Shown here: positions 34,206 to 43,398 of the stretch, one piece after another
How the letters are laid out: every line of letters starts with the position of its first letter
Position numbering within the stretch: position 1 is the first letter of the stretch
Origin: Kitasatospora fiedleri
GTDB taxonomy: Bacteria; Actinomycetota; Actinomycetes; Streptomycetales; Streptomycetaceae
NCBI RefSeq assembly: GCF_948472415.1
Contig: NZ_OX419519.1
Span: 6,229,001-6,293,000 of the forward strand
DNA length: 64,000 bases
Direction: 5' to 3'
Translations under genes and position numbers: made by a program
The notes under the pieces: generated by a model
The model's database searches: none
What the model was told of the DNA's origin: nothing
What the model saw: only the letters and a program-made list of their open reading frames with translations

Positions 34206-34235
34206 TTGACAGGCCGTCAGCGCGGTCGGTCTAAT
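34206..34235 (+). promoter_or_regulatory. Sigma70/HrdB-type promoter for the thioesterase gene
   Basis: Consensus -35 TTGACA (34206-34211), 18-bp spacer and -10 TCTAAT (34230-34235), directly after the operon B terminator and about 40 nt before the GTG at 34275. The TTG of the -35 box is in frame with the gene, but that makes it a poor start choice. Confidence 0.65.
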
Positions 34236-34274
34236 GCTGCTTCGCCGAATGACCAGCTCACCGGGGGAGCCGTC

Positions 34275-34685
34275 GTGGGACGTTCCAGGATCGACGCAAT
34301 GTTCGAGCGCGACCGGGCCGCCGTCGGGGCGGGCATCGTGCTGGAGGAGGTGTCCGGAGGGCGCGCGGTGGCGCGGATGAAGGTCACCGAGGAGATGGCC
34401 AACGCGCACGGCATCGGGCACGGCGGGTACGTGTTCCTGCTCGCCGACGCCGCCTTCTCGTACGCCTGCAACAGCTACGGGCCGGTCGCGCTCGCCCAGG
34501 GCGCGCAGATCAGCTTCCTGGCCCCGGCGCAGCTCGGCGACGAGCTGGTGGCGGAGGCCGTGGAGCGGACCCTGGCGGGCCGGCAGGGCGTCTACGACGT
34601 CACGGTGCGGACCGCCGCGGGCGCGGTGGTCGCCGAGTTCCGGGGCCAGAGCGTGCTGGTCGCCGGGGTGCCGCACAGCAGCTGA
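34275..34685 (+). CDS. paaI: Hotdog-fold acyl-CoA thioesterase, PaaI type
   Basis: 136 aa. Hotdog thioesterase of the PaaI family, which hydrolyses (hydroxy)phenylacetyl-CoA and related aryl-CoA esters in the cytoplasm. The family core is clear: NAHGIGHGGYVFLLADAAFSYACNSYG, with HGGYVFLLAD at the active-site helix, then ISFLAP and the final strands YDVTVRTAAGAVVAEFRGQ. The GTG at 34275 is chosen because a promoter ends near 34235 and GGGGGAG lies 6 nt upstream; a longer frame from the TTG at 34206 would start inside the promoter. Transcribed alone after the effector B terminator. No other paa genes are adjacent, so the substrate could be another aryl- or acyl-CoA. Confidence 0.85.
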   Translation: MGRSRIDAMFERDRAAVGAGIVLEEVSGGRAVARMKVTEEMANAHGIGHGGYVFLLADAAFSYACNSYGPVALAQGAQISFLAPAQLGDELVAEAVERTLAGRQGVYDVTVRTAAGAVVAEFRGQSVLVAGVPHSS

Positions 34686-34768
34686 GCCGCCGGGCCCGCG
34701 GGTGCGGGCGGCCCCCCGGCGGGGCGTCGCGGCCCTCACCGGGCGGCCCGCTCCGCTGTGCGGCCGGT

Positions 34769-34823
34769 GTAACCGCGGGCCGTGCGCCGCGGAGACAGCC
34801 GCGAAACGCGCCCTTCCTACAGT
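34769..34823 (+). promoter_or_regulatory. Candidate GlnR operator and -10 region for nitrate reductase
   Basis: GTAAC (34769), then GAGAC-n6-GAAAC (34792-34807), resembles the GlnR box pair GTnAC-n6-GAAAC of actinomycetes. TACAGT (34818-34823) could be the -10. GlnR control of nitrate assimilation genes is established in Streptomyces; this particular site is inferred. Confidence 0.4.
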
Positions 34824-34860
34824 CGCCGCAGGCAGGTGCAGGTCGAACGGAAGGGCTCCC

Positions 34861-37800
34861 GTGGCCGGACAGGTGGCGCAGGACGCAGCGAAGCCGCAGC
34901 GACCGGGGACCGGACAGGTCAGGTCGGTCTGCTCCTACTGCGGGGTGGGCTGCGGCCTGCTCCTGGACGTCGGCACCGGCCCGGACGGCCGCCGCACCGT
35001 CCGGAAGGTCTCCGGCGACCCGGACCACCCGGCGAACCGGGGCCGACTGTGCACCAAGGGCGCGACCACCGCGGACCTGCTGGCCGCGCCCGGACGCCTG
35101 ACCACCGCCCTGGTGCGCACCGTCCGCGGCGAGGACCCGGTGCCGACGCCGGCCGCCGACGCGATCGCCGCCACCGGGCGGCGGCTGCGGGCGATCGTGG
35201 ACGAGCACGGGCCGGACGCGTTCGCGCTGTACGTGTCGGGCCAGCTGAGCCTGGAGGCCCAGTACCTGGCCAACAAGCTCGCCAAGGGGTACGTCCGGAC
35301 CAACCAGATCGAGTCCAACTCCCGTCTGTGCATGGCCAGCGCGGGCACCGGCTACAAGCTGTCGCTGGGCGCGGACGGCCCGCCCGGCTCGTACCGGGAC
35401 CTCGACCTGGCGGACGTGTTCCTGGTGATCGGCTCCAACACGGCCGACTGCCACCCGATCCTGTTCCTGCGGATGATGGACCGGGTCAAGGCGGGCGCCA
35501 AGCTGATCGTGGTCGACCCCCGGCGCACCGCCACCGCCGCCAAGGCCGACCTGTTCCTGCAACTGCGCCCCGGCACCGACCTGGCCCTGCTGAACGGCCT
35601 GCTGCACCTGCTGCACGCGAACGGGCACACCGACCAGGAGTTCATCGCCCGGCACGCCGAGGGCTGGGAGGCGATGCCGGAATTCCTCGCCGACTACCCG
35701 CCGCACCGGGTCGCCGAACTCACCGGCCTGGCCGAGTCCGACATCCGCCGGGCCGCCGAACTCATAGGCGAGGCCGGGGAGTTCACCAGCCTGTGGACGA
35801 TGGGGCTGAACCAGTCCACGCACGGCACCTGGAACACCAACGCGCTGGTCAACCTGCACCTGGCCACCGGCACCATCTGCCGCCCCGGCAGCGGCCCGTT
35901 CTCGCTGACCGGCCAGCCCAACGCCATGGGCGGCCGCGAGATGGGCTACATGGGCCCCGGGCTGCCCGGCCAGCGCTCCGTCCTCGCCGCCGCGGACCGG
36001 GAGTTCACCGAGCGGCTGTGGAACCTGCCGCCGGGCACGCTGCGCGCCGACGGCGTCGGCAGAGGCACCGTCGAGATGTTCCGGAGGATGGCCGACGGCG
36101 AGATCAAGGCGTGCTGGATCATCTGCACCAACCCGGTCGCCTCGGTCGGCAACCGGCGCACCGTCATCGAGGGCCTGGAGCGGGCCGAACTCGTCGTCAC
36201 CCAGGACGTGTTCACCGACACCGAGACCAACGCCTACGCCGACGTGGTGCTCCCGGCCGCGCTGTGGACCGAGACCGAGGGCGTGCTGATCAACAGCGAG
36301 CGCAACCTCACCCTGGCCCGCCCCGCCGCCGACCCGCCCGGCGAGGCACTCCCGGACTGGCGGATCATCGCCGAGGTCGCCCGCGCCATGGGCTACTCCG
36401 AGGGCTTCGACTTCACCGACGCCGAGCAGGTCTTCGAGGAGCTCAAACGGGCCCACAACCCCGCCACCGGCTGGGACCTGCGCGGCGCCTCCTACCCCCG
36501 GCTGCGCGACACCCCCGTCCAGTGGCCCGCCGCCGACCCCGAGGGGCCCGACCGCAACCCGATCCGCTACCTGCGACCCGACGGCACCCCGCGCTTCCCC
36601 ACCCCCTCCGGCCGGGCCGCCTTCCACCCTCGCCCGCACCTCGATCCGGCCGAACTCCCGGACGACGACTACCCGTTCGTCCTGAACACCGGCCGCCTCC
36701 CGCACCAGTGGCACACCCTCACCAAGACCGCCAAGGTCGCCAAACTCGCCAAGCTGAACCCGTCGCCGTTCGTCGAGATCCACCCCGAGGACGCCGCCGC
36801 GCTCGGCATCGGCGAGGGCGACGGCGTCGAGGTCTCCTCCCGGCGCGGCCGGGCCGTGCTGCCCGCGAAGGTCACCGACCGCGTGCAGCGGGGGAGTTGC
36901 TTCGCCCCGTTCCACTGGAACGACCTGTTCGGCGAGTACCTGTCGGTCAACGCCGTCACCTCCGACGCCGTCGACCCGCTCTCCTTCCAGCCCGAACTCA
37001 AGTACTGCGCGGTGGCGTTGACCAGGGTCCCGACGCCCACCGCCGCGCCCGCGCCCGCCGTCCCGGTCGCCGTCCCGCCAGCCGTCCCGCCAGCCGTCCC
37101 GATGGCCGTCCCCGCGTCCGCCGCCTCGGTGTTCGGGCTGGACGCCGCGTCCCCGCCGGTCCTCGCCGAGGGCGAACGCCGCTACCTGGCCGGGTTCCTG
37201 GCCGCCATCCCGACCGGACGGCCCGGCGTGCCGGTGCTCCCCGCCGACGCCCCGTTCGACCCCGGGCACGCCCAGTGGGTCAACGGCGCCCTGGCCGGCC
37301 TGTACTCGCGGGCCGCCGAACCCGCCCCGGCCGCGCCCGCCGCGCCGACCCGGCAGCTCCTCGTGCTGTGGGCCTCGCAGACCGGCACCGCCGAGGAGTT
37401 CGCCGTCACCGCCGTCGCCCGCCTCACCGCCGGCGGCCACCCCGCCGCGCTGCACGCGATGGCCGACACCGACCCGGCCGCCCTGCCGGGCGACGCCGAC
37501 CTGCTGCTGATCACCTCCACCTACGGCGACGGCGACGCCCCCGACAACGGCGCCGGCTTCTGGGACGCCCTCACCGCCGACCGCCCCGCCCGCCTCGACG
37601 GCCGCCGCTACGCCGTCCTCGCCTTCGGCGACTCCAGCTACCAGGACTTCTGCGGCCACGGCCGCCGCCTCGACACCCGGCTCGCCGAACTCGGCGCCCA
37701 CCGCCTCGCCCCGCGCGCCGACTGCGAACCCGACGACGAGAACACCGCCGACAGCTGGCTCGACAGCGTCCTGACCGCCCTCGGCCAGGCCGCCGCACCC

Positions 37801-38976
37801 GCCGCCGCCCCGGCTTCGCCCCCGACCACCACCCCCGCAGCCCCCGCAGCCCCGCGCCGCAGCACCGTCCCGGCCCGGCTGGTCGGCAACCGCCTGCTCT
37901 CCGGGGCCGGTTCGGGCAAGGAGGTCCGCCGCTTCACCTTCGACACCGGCGACCTCGGCCTCCCGCTCGACTACGCGGCCGGCGACGCGCTCGCCGTCCA
38001 CCCGGTCAACTCGACCGCCCTGGTGGACGAGTGGCTCTCCGTCACCGGCCTCTCCGGCGACAGCGCCGTCACCCTCCCCGGCCCCGGCGAGCTGCCGCTG
38101 CGCGAAGCGCTCGCCCGGCACCTCGACATCACCAGGGTCAGCCCCGCGCTGCTCCGCCTCACCGCCGAACGCACCCGCGACGGGCGCGAGTTGCGCGCCC
38201 TGCTGCGCGCCGACAACACCGACGCGCTGGCCCGCTGGACGTGGGGCCGCCAAGCCGTGGACGTGGCCGCCGAGTTCGCCGTCCGGGCCTCGGCCCAGGA
38301 GTGGGCCGAGGTGTTCGGCAGGCTCCAGCCCCGGCAGTACTCGATCTGCTCCAGCCCGCTCACCGACCCCCACCAGGTCTCGCTCACCGTCTCGGTGGTC
38401 CGCTGGGACAGCCTCAAGGGCCGGTCGCGCGGCGGCGTCTGCTCCACCCACCTGGCCGACGCCGAACCAGGCGCCACCATCCCCGTCCACCTCCAGCGCT
38501 CCCCGCACTTCCGCCCGCCCGCCGACCCCGCCACCCCCATGGTCATGGTCGGCCCCGGCACCGGCGTCGCCCCCTTCCTCGGCTTCCTGGACGACCGCCG
38601 CGCCCGCGGCCACCGGGCCCCCAACTGGCTGTTCTTCGGCGAACAGCACGAAGCCACCGACTTCTACTACCGCGAGGAACTCGCCGCCCACCTCGCCGAC
38701 GGCACCCTCACCCGCCTCGACACCGCCTTCTCCCGCGACCAGCGCGCCAAGGTCTACGTCCAGGACCGGATGCGCGAACACGGCCACCACCTCTGGTCCT
38801 GGCTCCAGGACGGCGCCCACTTCTACGTCTGCGGCGACGCCTCCCGGATGGCCAAGGACGTCGACCGCGCCCTGCACGACCTCGCCACCACCCACGGCGG
38901 CCTCACCCCGGCCGACGCCGCCGCCTACGTCAAGTCCCTCGCCGCCGAGAAGCGCTACGTCCGCGACGTGTACTGA
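34861..38976 (+). CDS. Assimilatory nitrate reductase fused to sulfite-reductase-type flavoprotein
   Basis: 1371 aa from the GTG at 34861 (AACGGAAGGG upstream). Residues ~20-730 form a molybdopterin oxidoreductase of the NarB/NasA type: a 4Fe-4S site CSYCGVGC...RLCTKG at the N-terminus, SNSRLCMAS with the candidate active-site/Mo region, GSNTADCHP, and a molydopterin-dinucleotide C-domain (FVLNTGRLPHQWH, FHWNDLFGEY). A Pro/Ala linker leads to a flavodoxin domain (~830-980; SQTGTAEEF, STYGDGDAPDN) and a CysJ-like FAD/NADPH domain (~1000-1371; YSICSSPL, GGVCSTHLAD, GPGTGVAPF, ending EKRYVRDVY). Electrons should flow NADPH to FAD to FMN to Fe-S to Mo, reducing nitrate to nitrite in one chain. 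No nitrite reductase or transporter is adjacent. Confidence 0.92.
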   Translation: MAGQVAQDAAKPQRPGTGQVRSVCSYCGVGCGLLLDVGTGPDGRRTVRKVSGDPDHPANRGRLCTKGATTADLLAAPGRLTTALVRTVRGEDPVPTPAADAIAATGRRLRAIVDEHGPDAFALYVSGQLSLEAQYLANKLAKGYVRTNQIESNSRLCMASAGTGYKLSLGADGPPGSYRDLDLADVFLVIGSNTADCHPILFLRMMDRVKAGAKLIVVDPRRTATAAKADLFLQLRPGTDLALLNGLLHLLHANGHTDQEFIARHAEGWEAMPEFLADYPPHRVAELTGLAESDIRRAAELIGEAGEFTSLWTMGLNQSTHGTWNTNALVNLHLATGTICRPGSGPFSLTGQPNAMGGREMGYMGPGLPGQRSVLAAADREFTERLWNLPPGTLRADGVGRGTVEMFRRMADGEIKACWIICTNPVASVGNRRTVIEGLERAELVVTQDVFTDTETNAYADVVLPAALWTETEGVLINSERNLTLARPAADPPGEALPDWRIIAEVARAMGYSEGFDFTDAEQVFEELKRAHNPATGWDLRGASYPRLRDTPVQWPAADPEGPDRNPIRYLRPDGTPRFPTPSGRAAFHPRPHLDPAELPDDDYPFVLNTGRLPHQWHTLTKTAKVAKLAKLNPSPFVEIHPEDAAALGIGEGDGVEVSSRRGRAVLPAKVTDRVQRGSCFAPFHWNDLFGEYLSVNAVTSDAVDPLSFQPELKYCAVALTRVPTPTAAPAPAVPVAVPPAVPPAVPMAVPASAASVFGLDAASPPVLAEGERRYLAGFLAAIPTGRPGVPVLPADAPFDPGHAQWVNGALAGLYSRAAEPAPAAPAAPTRQLLVLWASQTGTAEEFAVTAVARLTAGGHPAALHAMADTDPAALPGDADLLLITSTYGDGDAPDNGAGFWDALTADRPARLDGRRYAVLAFGDSSYQDFCGHGRRLDTRLAELGAHRLAPRADCEPDDENTADSWLDSVLTALGQAAAPAAAPASPPTTTPAAPAAPRRSTVPARLVGNRLLSGAGSGKEVRRFTFDTGDLGLPLDYAAGDALAVHPVNSTALVDEWLSVTGLSGDSAVTLPGPGELPLREALARHLDITRVSPALLRLTAERTRDGRELRALLRADNTDALARWTWGRQAVDVAAEFAVRASAQEWAEVFGRLQPRQYSICSSPLTDPHQVSLTVSVVRWDSLKGRSRGGVCSTHLADAEPGATIPVHLQRSPHFRPPADPATPMVMVGPGTGVAPFLGFLDDRRARGHRAPNWLFFGEQHEATDFYYREELAAHLADGTLTRLDTAFSRDQRAKVYVQDRMREHGHHLWSWLQDGAHFYVCGDASRMAKDVDRALHDLATTHGGLTPADAAAYVKSLAAEKRYVRDVY

Positions 38977-38996
38977 GCGGAGCCCGCGCCAGCTAT

Positions 38997-39024
38997 TTGA
39001 ACGCGTTCAGGAGTGCGGTAGCGT
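38997..39024 (+). promoter_or_regulatory. Promoter with overlapping palindromic operator for the ferritin-like gene
   Basis: TTGAAC (38997-39002) and TAGCGT (39019-39024) are spaced by 16 bp. The -35 is embedded in a perfect 12-bp palindrome TGAACGCGTTCA (38998-39009), the kind of site bound by dimeric TetR- or MarR-type repressors. The regulator is not identified. Confidence 0.5.
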
Positions 39025-39122
39025 ACGGGTCGGGCGCCGCCGAACCGTGGTGTTCGTCCCGGTATGCCCGCGTGCCGTCGGCGCGGCGGGCGCAGCACAG
39101 GCACGAGAGCGGGGGCGCAGCC

Positions 39123-39860
39123 ATGCCCGGAAGCGGTTTCGGTGAGTGGGTGGCGGAGTTCGAGGCGGAGAAGGCGCGCCGGGAGTGGATCGCCGATCCG
39201 GAGTGGGGGCACGGGGTGCGGCTGCCCCCGGTGGTGGCGCGCAGCCTGCAGAAGTTCCAGGTGGGGGAGAACGGGGACGGGGCCAACCTGCGGGCCAAGG
39301 CCGACCTGGCGGGGGACGCGGAGTACTCGGCGGCGGTGCGGCTGTTCATCGCCGAGGAGCACAACCACGCGCGGCTGCTGGCCGAGTTGCTGGGGGCGGC
39401 CGGCGTCCCGCTGCTGGACGGGCACTGGAGCGACGGGATCTTCGTCCGGGTGCGCCGATTGCTGGGCCTGCGCACCGAGTTGATGGTGCTGATGGTCGCC
39501 GAGCTGGTCGCCGTCGAGTACTACCGCAGCGTGCGGGACGGCCTCGCCGACCCGCTGGCCCGCGAGGTCACCGACCGGATTCTGCGCGACGAGCGCCGCC
39601 ACATCCCGTTCCACGTCCGCCGGCTGCACCAGTCCGCCACCGAACTTCCGCCCGCCGCCCGGCCGTTCATGAACCTGGTCTGGCTGCTGCTGGCGCTGGC
39701 CGGCGCCCTCTTCGTCGCCGTCGACCACGGCCCCGCCCTGCACGCCGTCCGGGCCTCCCGCACCCGCTTCCTGCTCGCGGTCACCCGGCACGCCTGGTCG
39801 GTCGGCGCCCGGATGACCGCCCGCCCCGGGCGGGTCGCGGCGGACCCGCTCACCGAGTAG
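39123..39860 (+). CDS. Ferritin-like di-iron carboxylate protein
   Basis: 245 aa from ATG 39123. A four-helix ferritin-like fold is suggested by two metal-binding helices: FIAEEHNHARLL (E-ExxH) and VAVEYYRSV followed by LRDERRHIPFHVRRL (E...DExxH). Together they give the six ligands of a carboxylate-bridged di-iron site. A hydrophobic segment near residue 185 (LVWLLLALAGALFVAV) could contact the membrane. Proteins of this class are oxidases, desaturase-like enzymes or oxygen/peroxide-handling factors; the substrate cannot be told. It is transcribed alone from the palindrome-containing promoter and ends 26 nt before the convergent last gene of the biosynthetic cluster. ATG 39123 is followed by the conserved region within ~10 residues; longer frames upstream lack support. 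Confidence 0.75.
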   Translation: MPGSGFGEWVAEFEAEKARREWIADPEWGHGVRLPPVVARSLQKFQVGENGDGANLRAKADLAGDAEYSAAVRLFIAEEHNHARLLAELLGAAGVPLLDGHWSDGIFVRVRRLLGLRTELMVLMVAELVAVEYYRSVRDGLADPLAREVTDRILRDERRHIPFHVRRLHQSATELPPAARPFMNLVWLLLALAGALFVAVDHGPALHAVRASRTRFLLAVTRHAWSVGARMTARPGRVAADPLTE

Positions 39861-39886
39861 GGCGGCCACCCGTCGGCGCGTCGCGG

Positions 39887-41149
39887 TCAGTGCGCGGGGC
39901 GCTCGTCGATGACCTGGCGGAGCTTGCCGGTGCGGGGGTTGGTGACGAGCTCGCCGCGCGGCACCCATTCGAGCCGGAGCGGGTGGATCGCGCCGATCGC
40001 GGTCTCGGAGACGTACGCGGGCCGGGCGTCGAGGACGGCCTGCCGCAGGGTCTCGGTGAAGGCGGCGGAGGGCGGGGCGTCGGTGGTGTGGCCGAGCCGG
40101 ATGACCAGGCCGTCGCGGCCCTCCCAGCGCCGTTGGACGAACTGGAGGCCGGTGATGCGGTGGTCGGGGTCGTGGGCGAGCAGCACGTCGCGGACGTCCT
40201 CGGTGGGCATGGTGACGATGCCGATCCGGGCGCCCTCGGTGGAGCGGCCGAGCAGCCGGAAGGTGCGGCAGTCGGCGTCGGTCCACTCGGCGCGGTCGCC
40301 CGCCGGGTAGCGCAGGATCGGCACCAGGGTGCGGAACAGGTTGGTGACCACCACCCGCCCGGGGACGCCGGGTTCGGTGATCGGCTCCCCGGTGGTGTCG
40401 TCGACGAGTTCGACCACCGTCCGGTTCGGGAAGGCCCGGTGGACCCGCAGGTCGTCCCCGGCGGGCACCGGCCCGGCCACCAGTCCGGCGTCCACCGAGG
40501 CGTAGCCGATCGAGGAGAGCGCGGCCTTCGGGAAGGCCGAACGCAGCAGCGGGCGCAGGTCGTTGAAGAGGATGTCGCCGCCGAACAGGATCAGTTCGAC
40601 CTGCGGGGCGGGCCGGTCCTGCTTGAGCAGCGTCTCGGCGACGGCGGACAGCTTCATCGGCTCGCCCGCCAGCACGTCGACGCCGAACGAGTGGATCAGG
40701 TCGGCCACGTACTCGTCCGGCGCGGTGGCCACCGGCAGCCGGACGTTGTCGATCGGCGCGTGGTGCAGGGCCCCCTCGATGAACAGGAAGCCGCTGTAGA
40801 ACTCGCCCGCCCGGAACAGGTTGGCGACCTTCTGCCCGGGCTTGAGCCCGGCGTCGACCAGCCCGGCGCCGAACGCGCTGACCGAGTCGACGTGCTCGGA
40901 GCGCGTCCACGGCGAGAACTTGGGCGCGCCGGTGGTGCCGCCGGACTTGTAGACGGCGGCGTCGGTGAGCGGGCCGGTCAGCAGCCGGTTGTCGGGCCAG
41001 CGGTTGGCCGACCAGAACGCGACGTGGTCGATCAGGGGCAGCTGGGCGAGCGAGGTGACGACGGCGGGCACGTCGCGGTACAGCTCGGCGTAGAACGGCG
41101 AGTGCCGCCGGGCGTGGTCGACGAGCGCGTGAAGTGGCAGTGCGGGCAT
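39887..41149 (-). CDS. PaaK-like adenylate-forming ligase (last gene of biosynthetic cluster)
   Basis: 420 aa. Member of the phenylacetate-CoA ligase/CapK branch of adenylate-forming enzymes, which activate a carboxylate with ATP, often for CoA transfer. Visible motifs: N-terminal HSPFYAELY, P-loop YKSGGTTGAPKFSPWT, LILFGGDILFNDLR, IGYASVDAG in place of the usual YGxTE, ILRYPAGDRAEW for the hinge region, and NPRTGKLRQVIDERPAH at the end with the candidate catalytic Lys. It starts 12 nt after the SDR stop and is probably the last cistron of the minus-strand operon. The aberrant A5 region and the presence of a second PaaK-like gene at 43395-44605 suggest a specialised acid substrate in the pathway. 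Confidence 0.85.
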   Translation of the reverse strand: MPALPLHALVDHARRHSPFYAELYRDVPAVVTSLAQLPLIDHVAFWSANRWPDNRLLTGPLTDAAVYKSGGTTGAPKFSPWTRSEHVDSVSAFGAGLVDAGLKPGQKVANLFRAGEFYSGFLFIEGALHHAPIDNVRLPVATAPDEYVADLIHSFGVDVLAGEPMKLSAVAETLLKQDRPAPQVELILFGGDILFNDLRPLLRSAFPKAALSSIGYASVDAGLVAGPVPAGDDLRVHRAFPNRTVVELVDDTTGEPITEPGVPGRVVVTNLFRTLVPILRYPAGDRAEWTDADCRTFRLLGRSTEGARIGIVTMPTEDVRDVLLAHDPDHRITGLQFVQRRWEGRDGLVIRLGHTTDAPPSAAFTETLRQAVLDARPAYVSETAIGAIHPLRLEWVPRGELVTNPRTGKLRQVIDERPAH

Positions 41150-41161
41150 GGCGGTTGCTCC

Positions 41162-42001
41162 TCAGGGCAGGGGGTTCAGGCCGATCCAGTCGTGGGCGAG
41201 CCGCTGGACGGCGCTGCCGTCGCGGTCGGCGAGCTTGGCGTCCAGGTAGGCCGCCGCCCACGGCCCGGTGGGGATGCGGAACGGCGGCCGCTCCTCGGCC
41301 AGCGCCCGCAGCACCGCCTCGGCGACCTCCGCGGCGGGCTGCCCGGCACCCGCCCAGTGCGCGCCGATCCGGGCGCCGTACGCGGCGAAGGTCTCCGCGT
41401 ACGGGCCCGAAGCGGCCTGCACGGTACGGCGGTTGACGTCCGGGAAGATCCCGAAGCGGGTGTCCGGGACGTAGCCGGGCACCAGCACCGACACCCGTAC
41501 GCCGTGCGCGGCGGCGACCGGGGCGAGCGCCTCCATGAAGCCCTCGACGGCGAACTTGGCCGCGCAGTACGCCTCGTTGAAGGGCTGGCCGACCACGCCG
41601 TGCACGCTGCCGATGGTCAGCAGCCGCCCGCCGGAGGCGCGTAGCAGCGGCATCGCGGCCCGCGAGACGGCCACCGTGCCGAAGAAGTTCACCTCCAGGT
41701 TGGCGCGCAGCGCCTTCGCGGTGGACATCTCCAGCGTCGGGTCGAAGTTGGAGATCCCGGCGTTGTTGACCAGCGCGTCGAGCCGCTCCAGCCCGGCGAA
41801 GCAGTCGGCCACCGACTCCTCGTCGGTGACGTCCAGCCGCCGCACCCGCGCGCCGGGCGCGGCGGCCCGCAGGGCGTCGGCCCGCCCGGGGTCGCGGACG
41901 GTGGCGACCACCGCCCAGCCCGCCCGGTCGGCCGCCGCGGCGGTGGCCAGCCCGATGCCGGAGGAGCAGCCGGTGACCAACAGCACCTGGCGGCCCGTCA
42001 C
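41162..42001 (-). CDS. Short-chain dehydrogenase/reductase
   Basis: 279 aa, GTG start overlapping the MFS stop codon (GTGA). Classical SDR: cofactor motif TGCSSGIG near residue 10, structural VNNAG, Ser in LTIGSVHG, catalytic YCAAK, and VLVPGYVPDTRF after it. It should reduce a carbonyl or oxidise an alcohol with NAD(P)H. The 4-nt overlap with the exporter gene ties it to the biosynthetic operon. The C-terminal extension (PFRIPTGPWAAAYLDAKLADRDG) is like that of SDRs acting on larger or lipophilic substrates, but no substrate can be assigned. Confidence 0.9.
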   Translation of the reverse strand: MTGRQVLLVTGCSSGIGLATAAAADRAGWAVVATVRDPGRADALRAAAPGARVRRLDVTDEESVADCFAGLERLDALVNNAGISNFDPTLEMSTAKALRANLEVNFFGTVAVSRAAMPLLRASGGRLLTIGSVHGVVGQPFNEAYCAAKFAVEGFMEALAPVAAAHGVRVSVLVPGYVPDTRFGIFPDVNRRTVQAASGPYAETFAAYGARIGAHWAGAGQPAAEVAEAVLRALAEERPPFRIPTGPWAAAYLDAKLADRDGSAVQRLAHDWIGLNPLP

Positions 42002-43398
42002 TTCACCACCTCCGCGGGCTCGACCGGGCCGCCGGCCCCCGCCGGGCCCGCACCCTCCGCCGGGCCGCCGGCCCCCGCCGGACCGTCCGCCTCCGCGGCA
42101 CCGTCGGCCTGCGCCGAACCGCCGTCCTCCGCCGGCCCGGCGATCCGGTCCACGGCCTTGGGCAGGTCGGCGTCCATCCGGGACTGGATGCCGAGCGCGG
42201 GCAGGAAGGAGCAGGCCGCCAGCAGGGTGCCGCCGACCATGGTCCAGCGGGCCGCGTCCAGGACGCCGAGCGGGCCGGTGAGCAGGGAGACGGCGAGGCC
42301 GCCGGCCAGCGCGGCCAGCGGGATGACGCCCCAGGTGGCGGTGCGGAAGGCGGCGTGCATGACGCCCTGGTGCTGCGCGGACATCCGGGACTGCCGGGCG
42401 GGCGCGGAGCACACGTTGATGCAGGACATGAAGAAGCCGTAGCAGCCCATGGTGGCCGCGATGACCAGCCCGGAGGGCAGCGCGGGCGCGGCCAGCACGC
42501 CCAGGCCGACCAGGCAGTGCAGCAGCAGCGCCCAGGCCAGGGTCCGGCCGATGCCGAGCCGTTCGCCGATCTTCGGGGCGACCAGCGCGCCCAGCAGCGC
42601 GCCGACCGCGGCCGTGGACATCGCGGCGCCGTAGACGCCGACGGTGACGCCCAGGCCGCGGTAGGCGAGCACCGGCATGACGGTGACGAACACCGGGCCG
42701 CCGGAGTTGAGCGTGACGGCGGCCAGCACCACCCGGCGCAGCACCGGGTCCTGCCAGTTCAGCCGGAAGCCGAGGGTGAGCCGCTGCCACACCGAGCCCT
42801 GGGCGACGGTCGGCTGTCCCCACGGCCGCATCCAGCGGAAGCAGACCGCCGAGACCAGGTAGCTGGCGGCGTCGACCAGCAGCGAGGCCGCGCCGAGCGC
42901 CGCGTACAGGGCGGCGGCGATCGACGGCCCGGAGACCTCGGCGACCGAGCCGCTGCCCTCCAGCCGGGAGTAGGCGCGCACCAGGTGCGGCTGCTCGACC
43001 ACGGCCGGGACGGCCACCAGGTAGCCGACGTTGAAGAAGATCGTGGCGCCGGAGACCGCCGCCACGCAGCAGAACAGCAGCGGCGTGGAGAGGACGTCCA
43101 GCCAGTACGCGACCGGGATCACCGCGACGGCCGCCAGCCGGACCAGGTCGCAGGCGATCAGGGTGCGCCGCTTGTCCCAGCGGTCCACCAGGACGCCCGC
43201 CACCGGCCCGAGCAGCGGGATGCCCAGGTACTGGGCCATCGCGACGACGCCGACCTGGAACGCCGAGGCGTGCAGCACGAAGATCATCAGGGTCGGGACG
43301 ACGAACACCGTCACCCGGTCGCCGACGTTGGAGACCGACTTGCCGAACCAGAACAGGTTGAACGCCCGGCCCAGCTGCTCGGGGCTGCGCAGTTTCAC
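41998..43398 (-). CDS. MFS transporter, putative product exporter
   Basis: 466 aa, GTG start overlapping the upstream ligase stop (GTGA). Twelve hydrophobic segments are visible from NLFWFGKSVSNVGDR to the C-terminal GGTLLAACSFLPALG. VDRWDKRRTL between helices 2 and 3 is the MFS loop signature. The type resembles MefA/NreB-like drug exporters of the DHA3 group (FWFGKSVSNVGDRV at the N-terminus). The last ~45 residues are a low-complexity Ala/Gly/Glu/Pro tail absent from typical family members. Position inside the biosynthetic operon makes export of the cluster product, or self-resistance, the likely role. Confidence 0.9.
   Translation of the reverse strand: MKLRSPEQLGRAFNLFWFGKSVSNVGDRVTVFVVPTLMIFVLHASAFQVGVVAMAQYLGIPLLGPVAGVLVDRWDKRRTLIACDLVRLAAVAVIPVAYWLDVLSTPLLFCCVAAVSGATIFFNVGYLVAVPAVVEQPHLVRAYSRLEGSGSVAEVSGPSIAAALYAALGAASLLVDAASYLVSAVCFRWMRPWGQPTVAQGSVWQRLTLGFRLNWQDPVLRRVVLAAVTLNSGGPVFVTVMPVLAYRGLGVTVGVYGAAMSTAAVGALLGALVAPKIGERLGIGRTLAWALLLHCLVGLGVLAAPALPSGLVIAATMGCYGFFMSCINVCSAPARQSRMSAQHQGVMHAAFRTATWGVIPLAALAGGLAVSLLTGPLGVLDAARWTMVGGTLLAACSFLPALGIQSRMDADLPKAVDRIAGPAEDGGSAQADGAAEADGPAGAGGPAEGAGPAGAGGPVEPAEVVK

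Noticed and set aside
34206..34274. TTG at 34206 as the start of the PaaI-type gene
   Set aside because: It coincides with a consensus -35 hexamer; the resulting extra 23 residues are non-conserved and the GTG at 34275 has a ribosome site.
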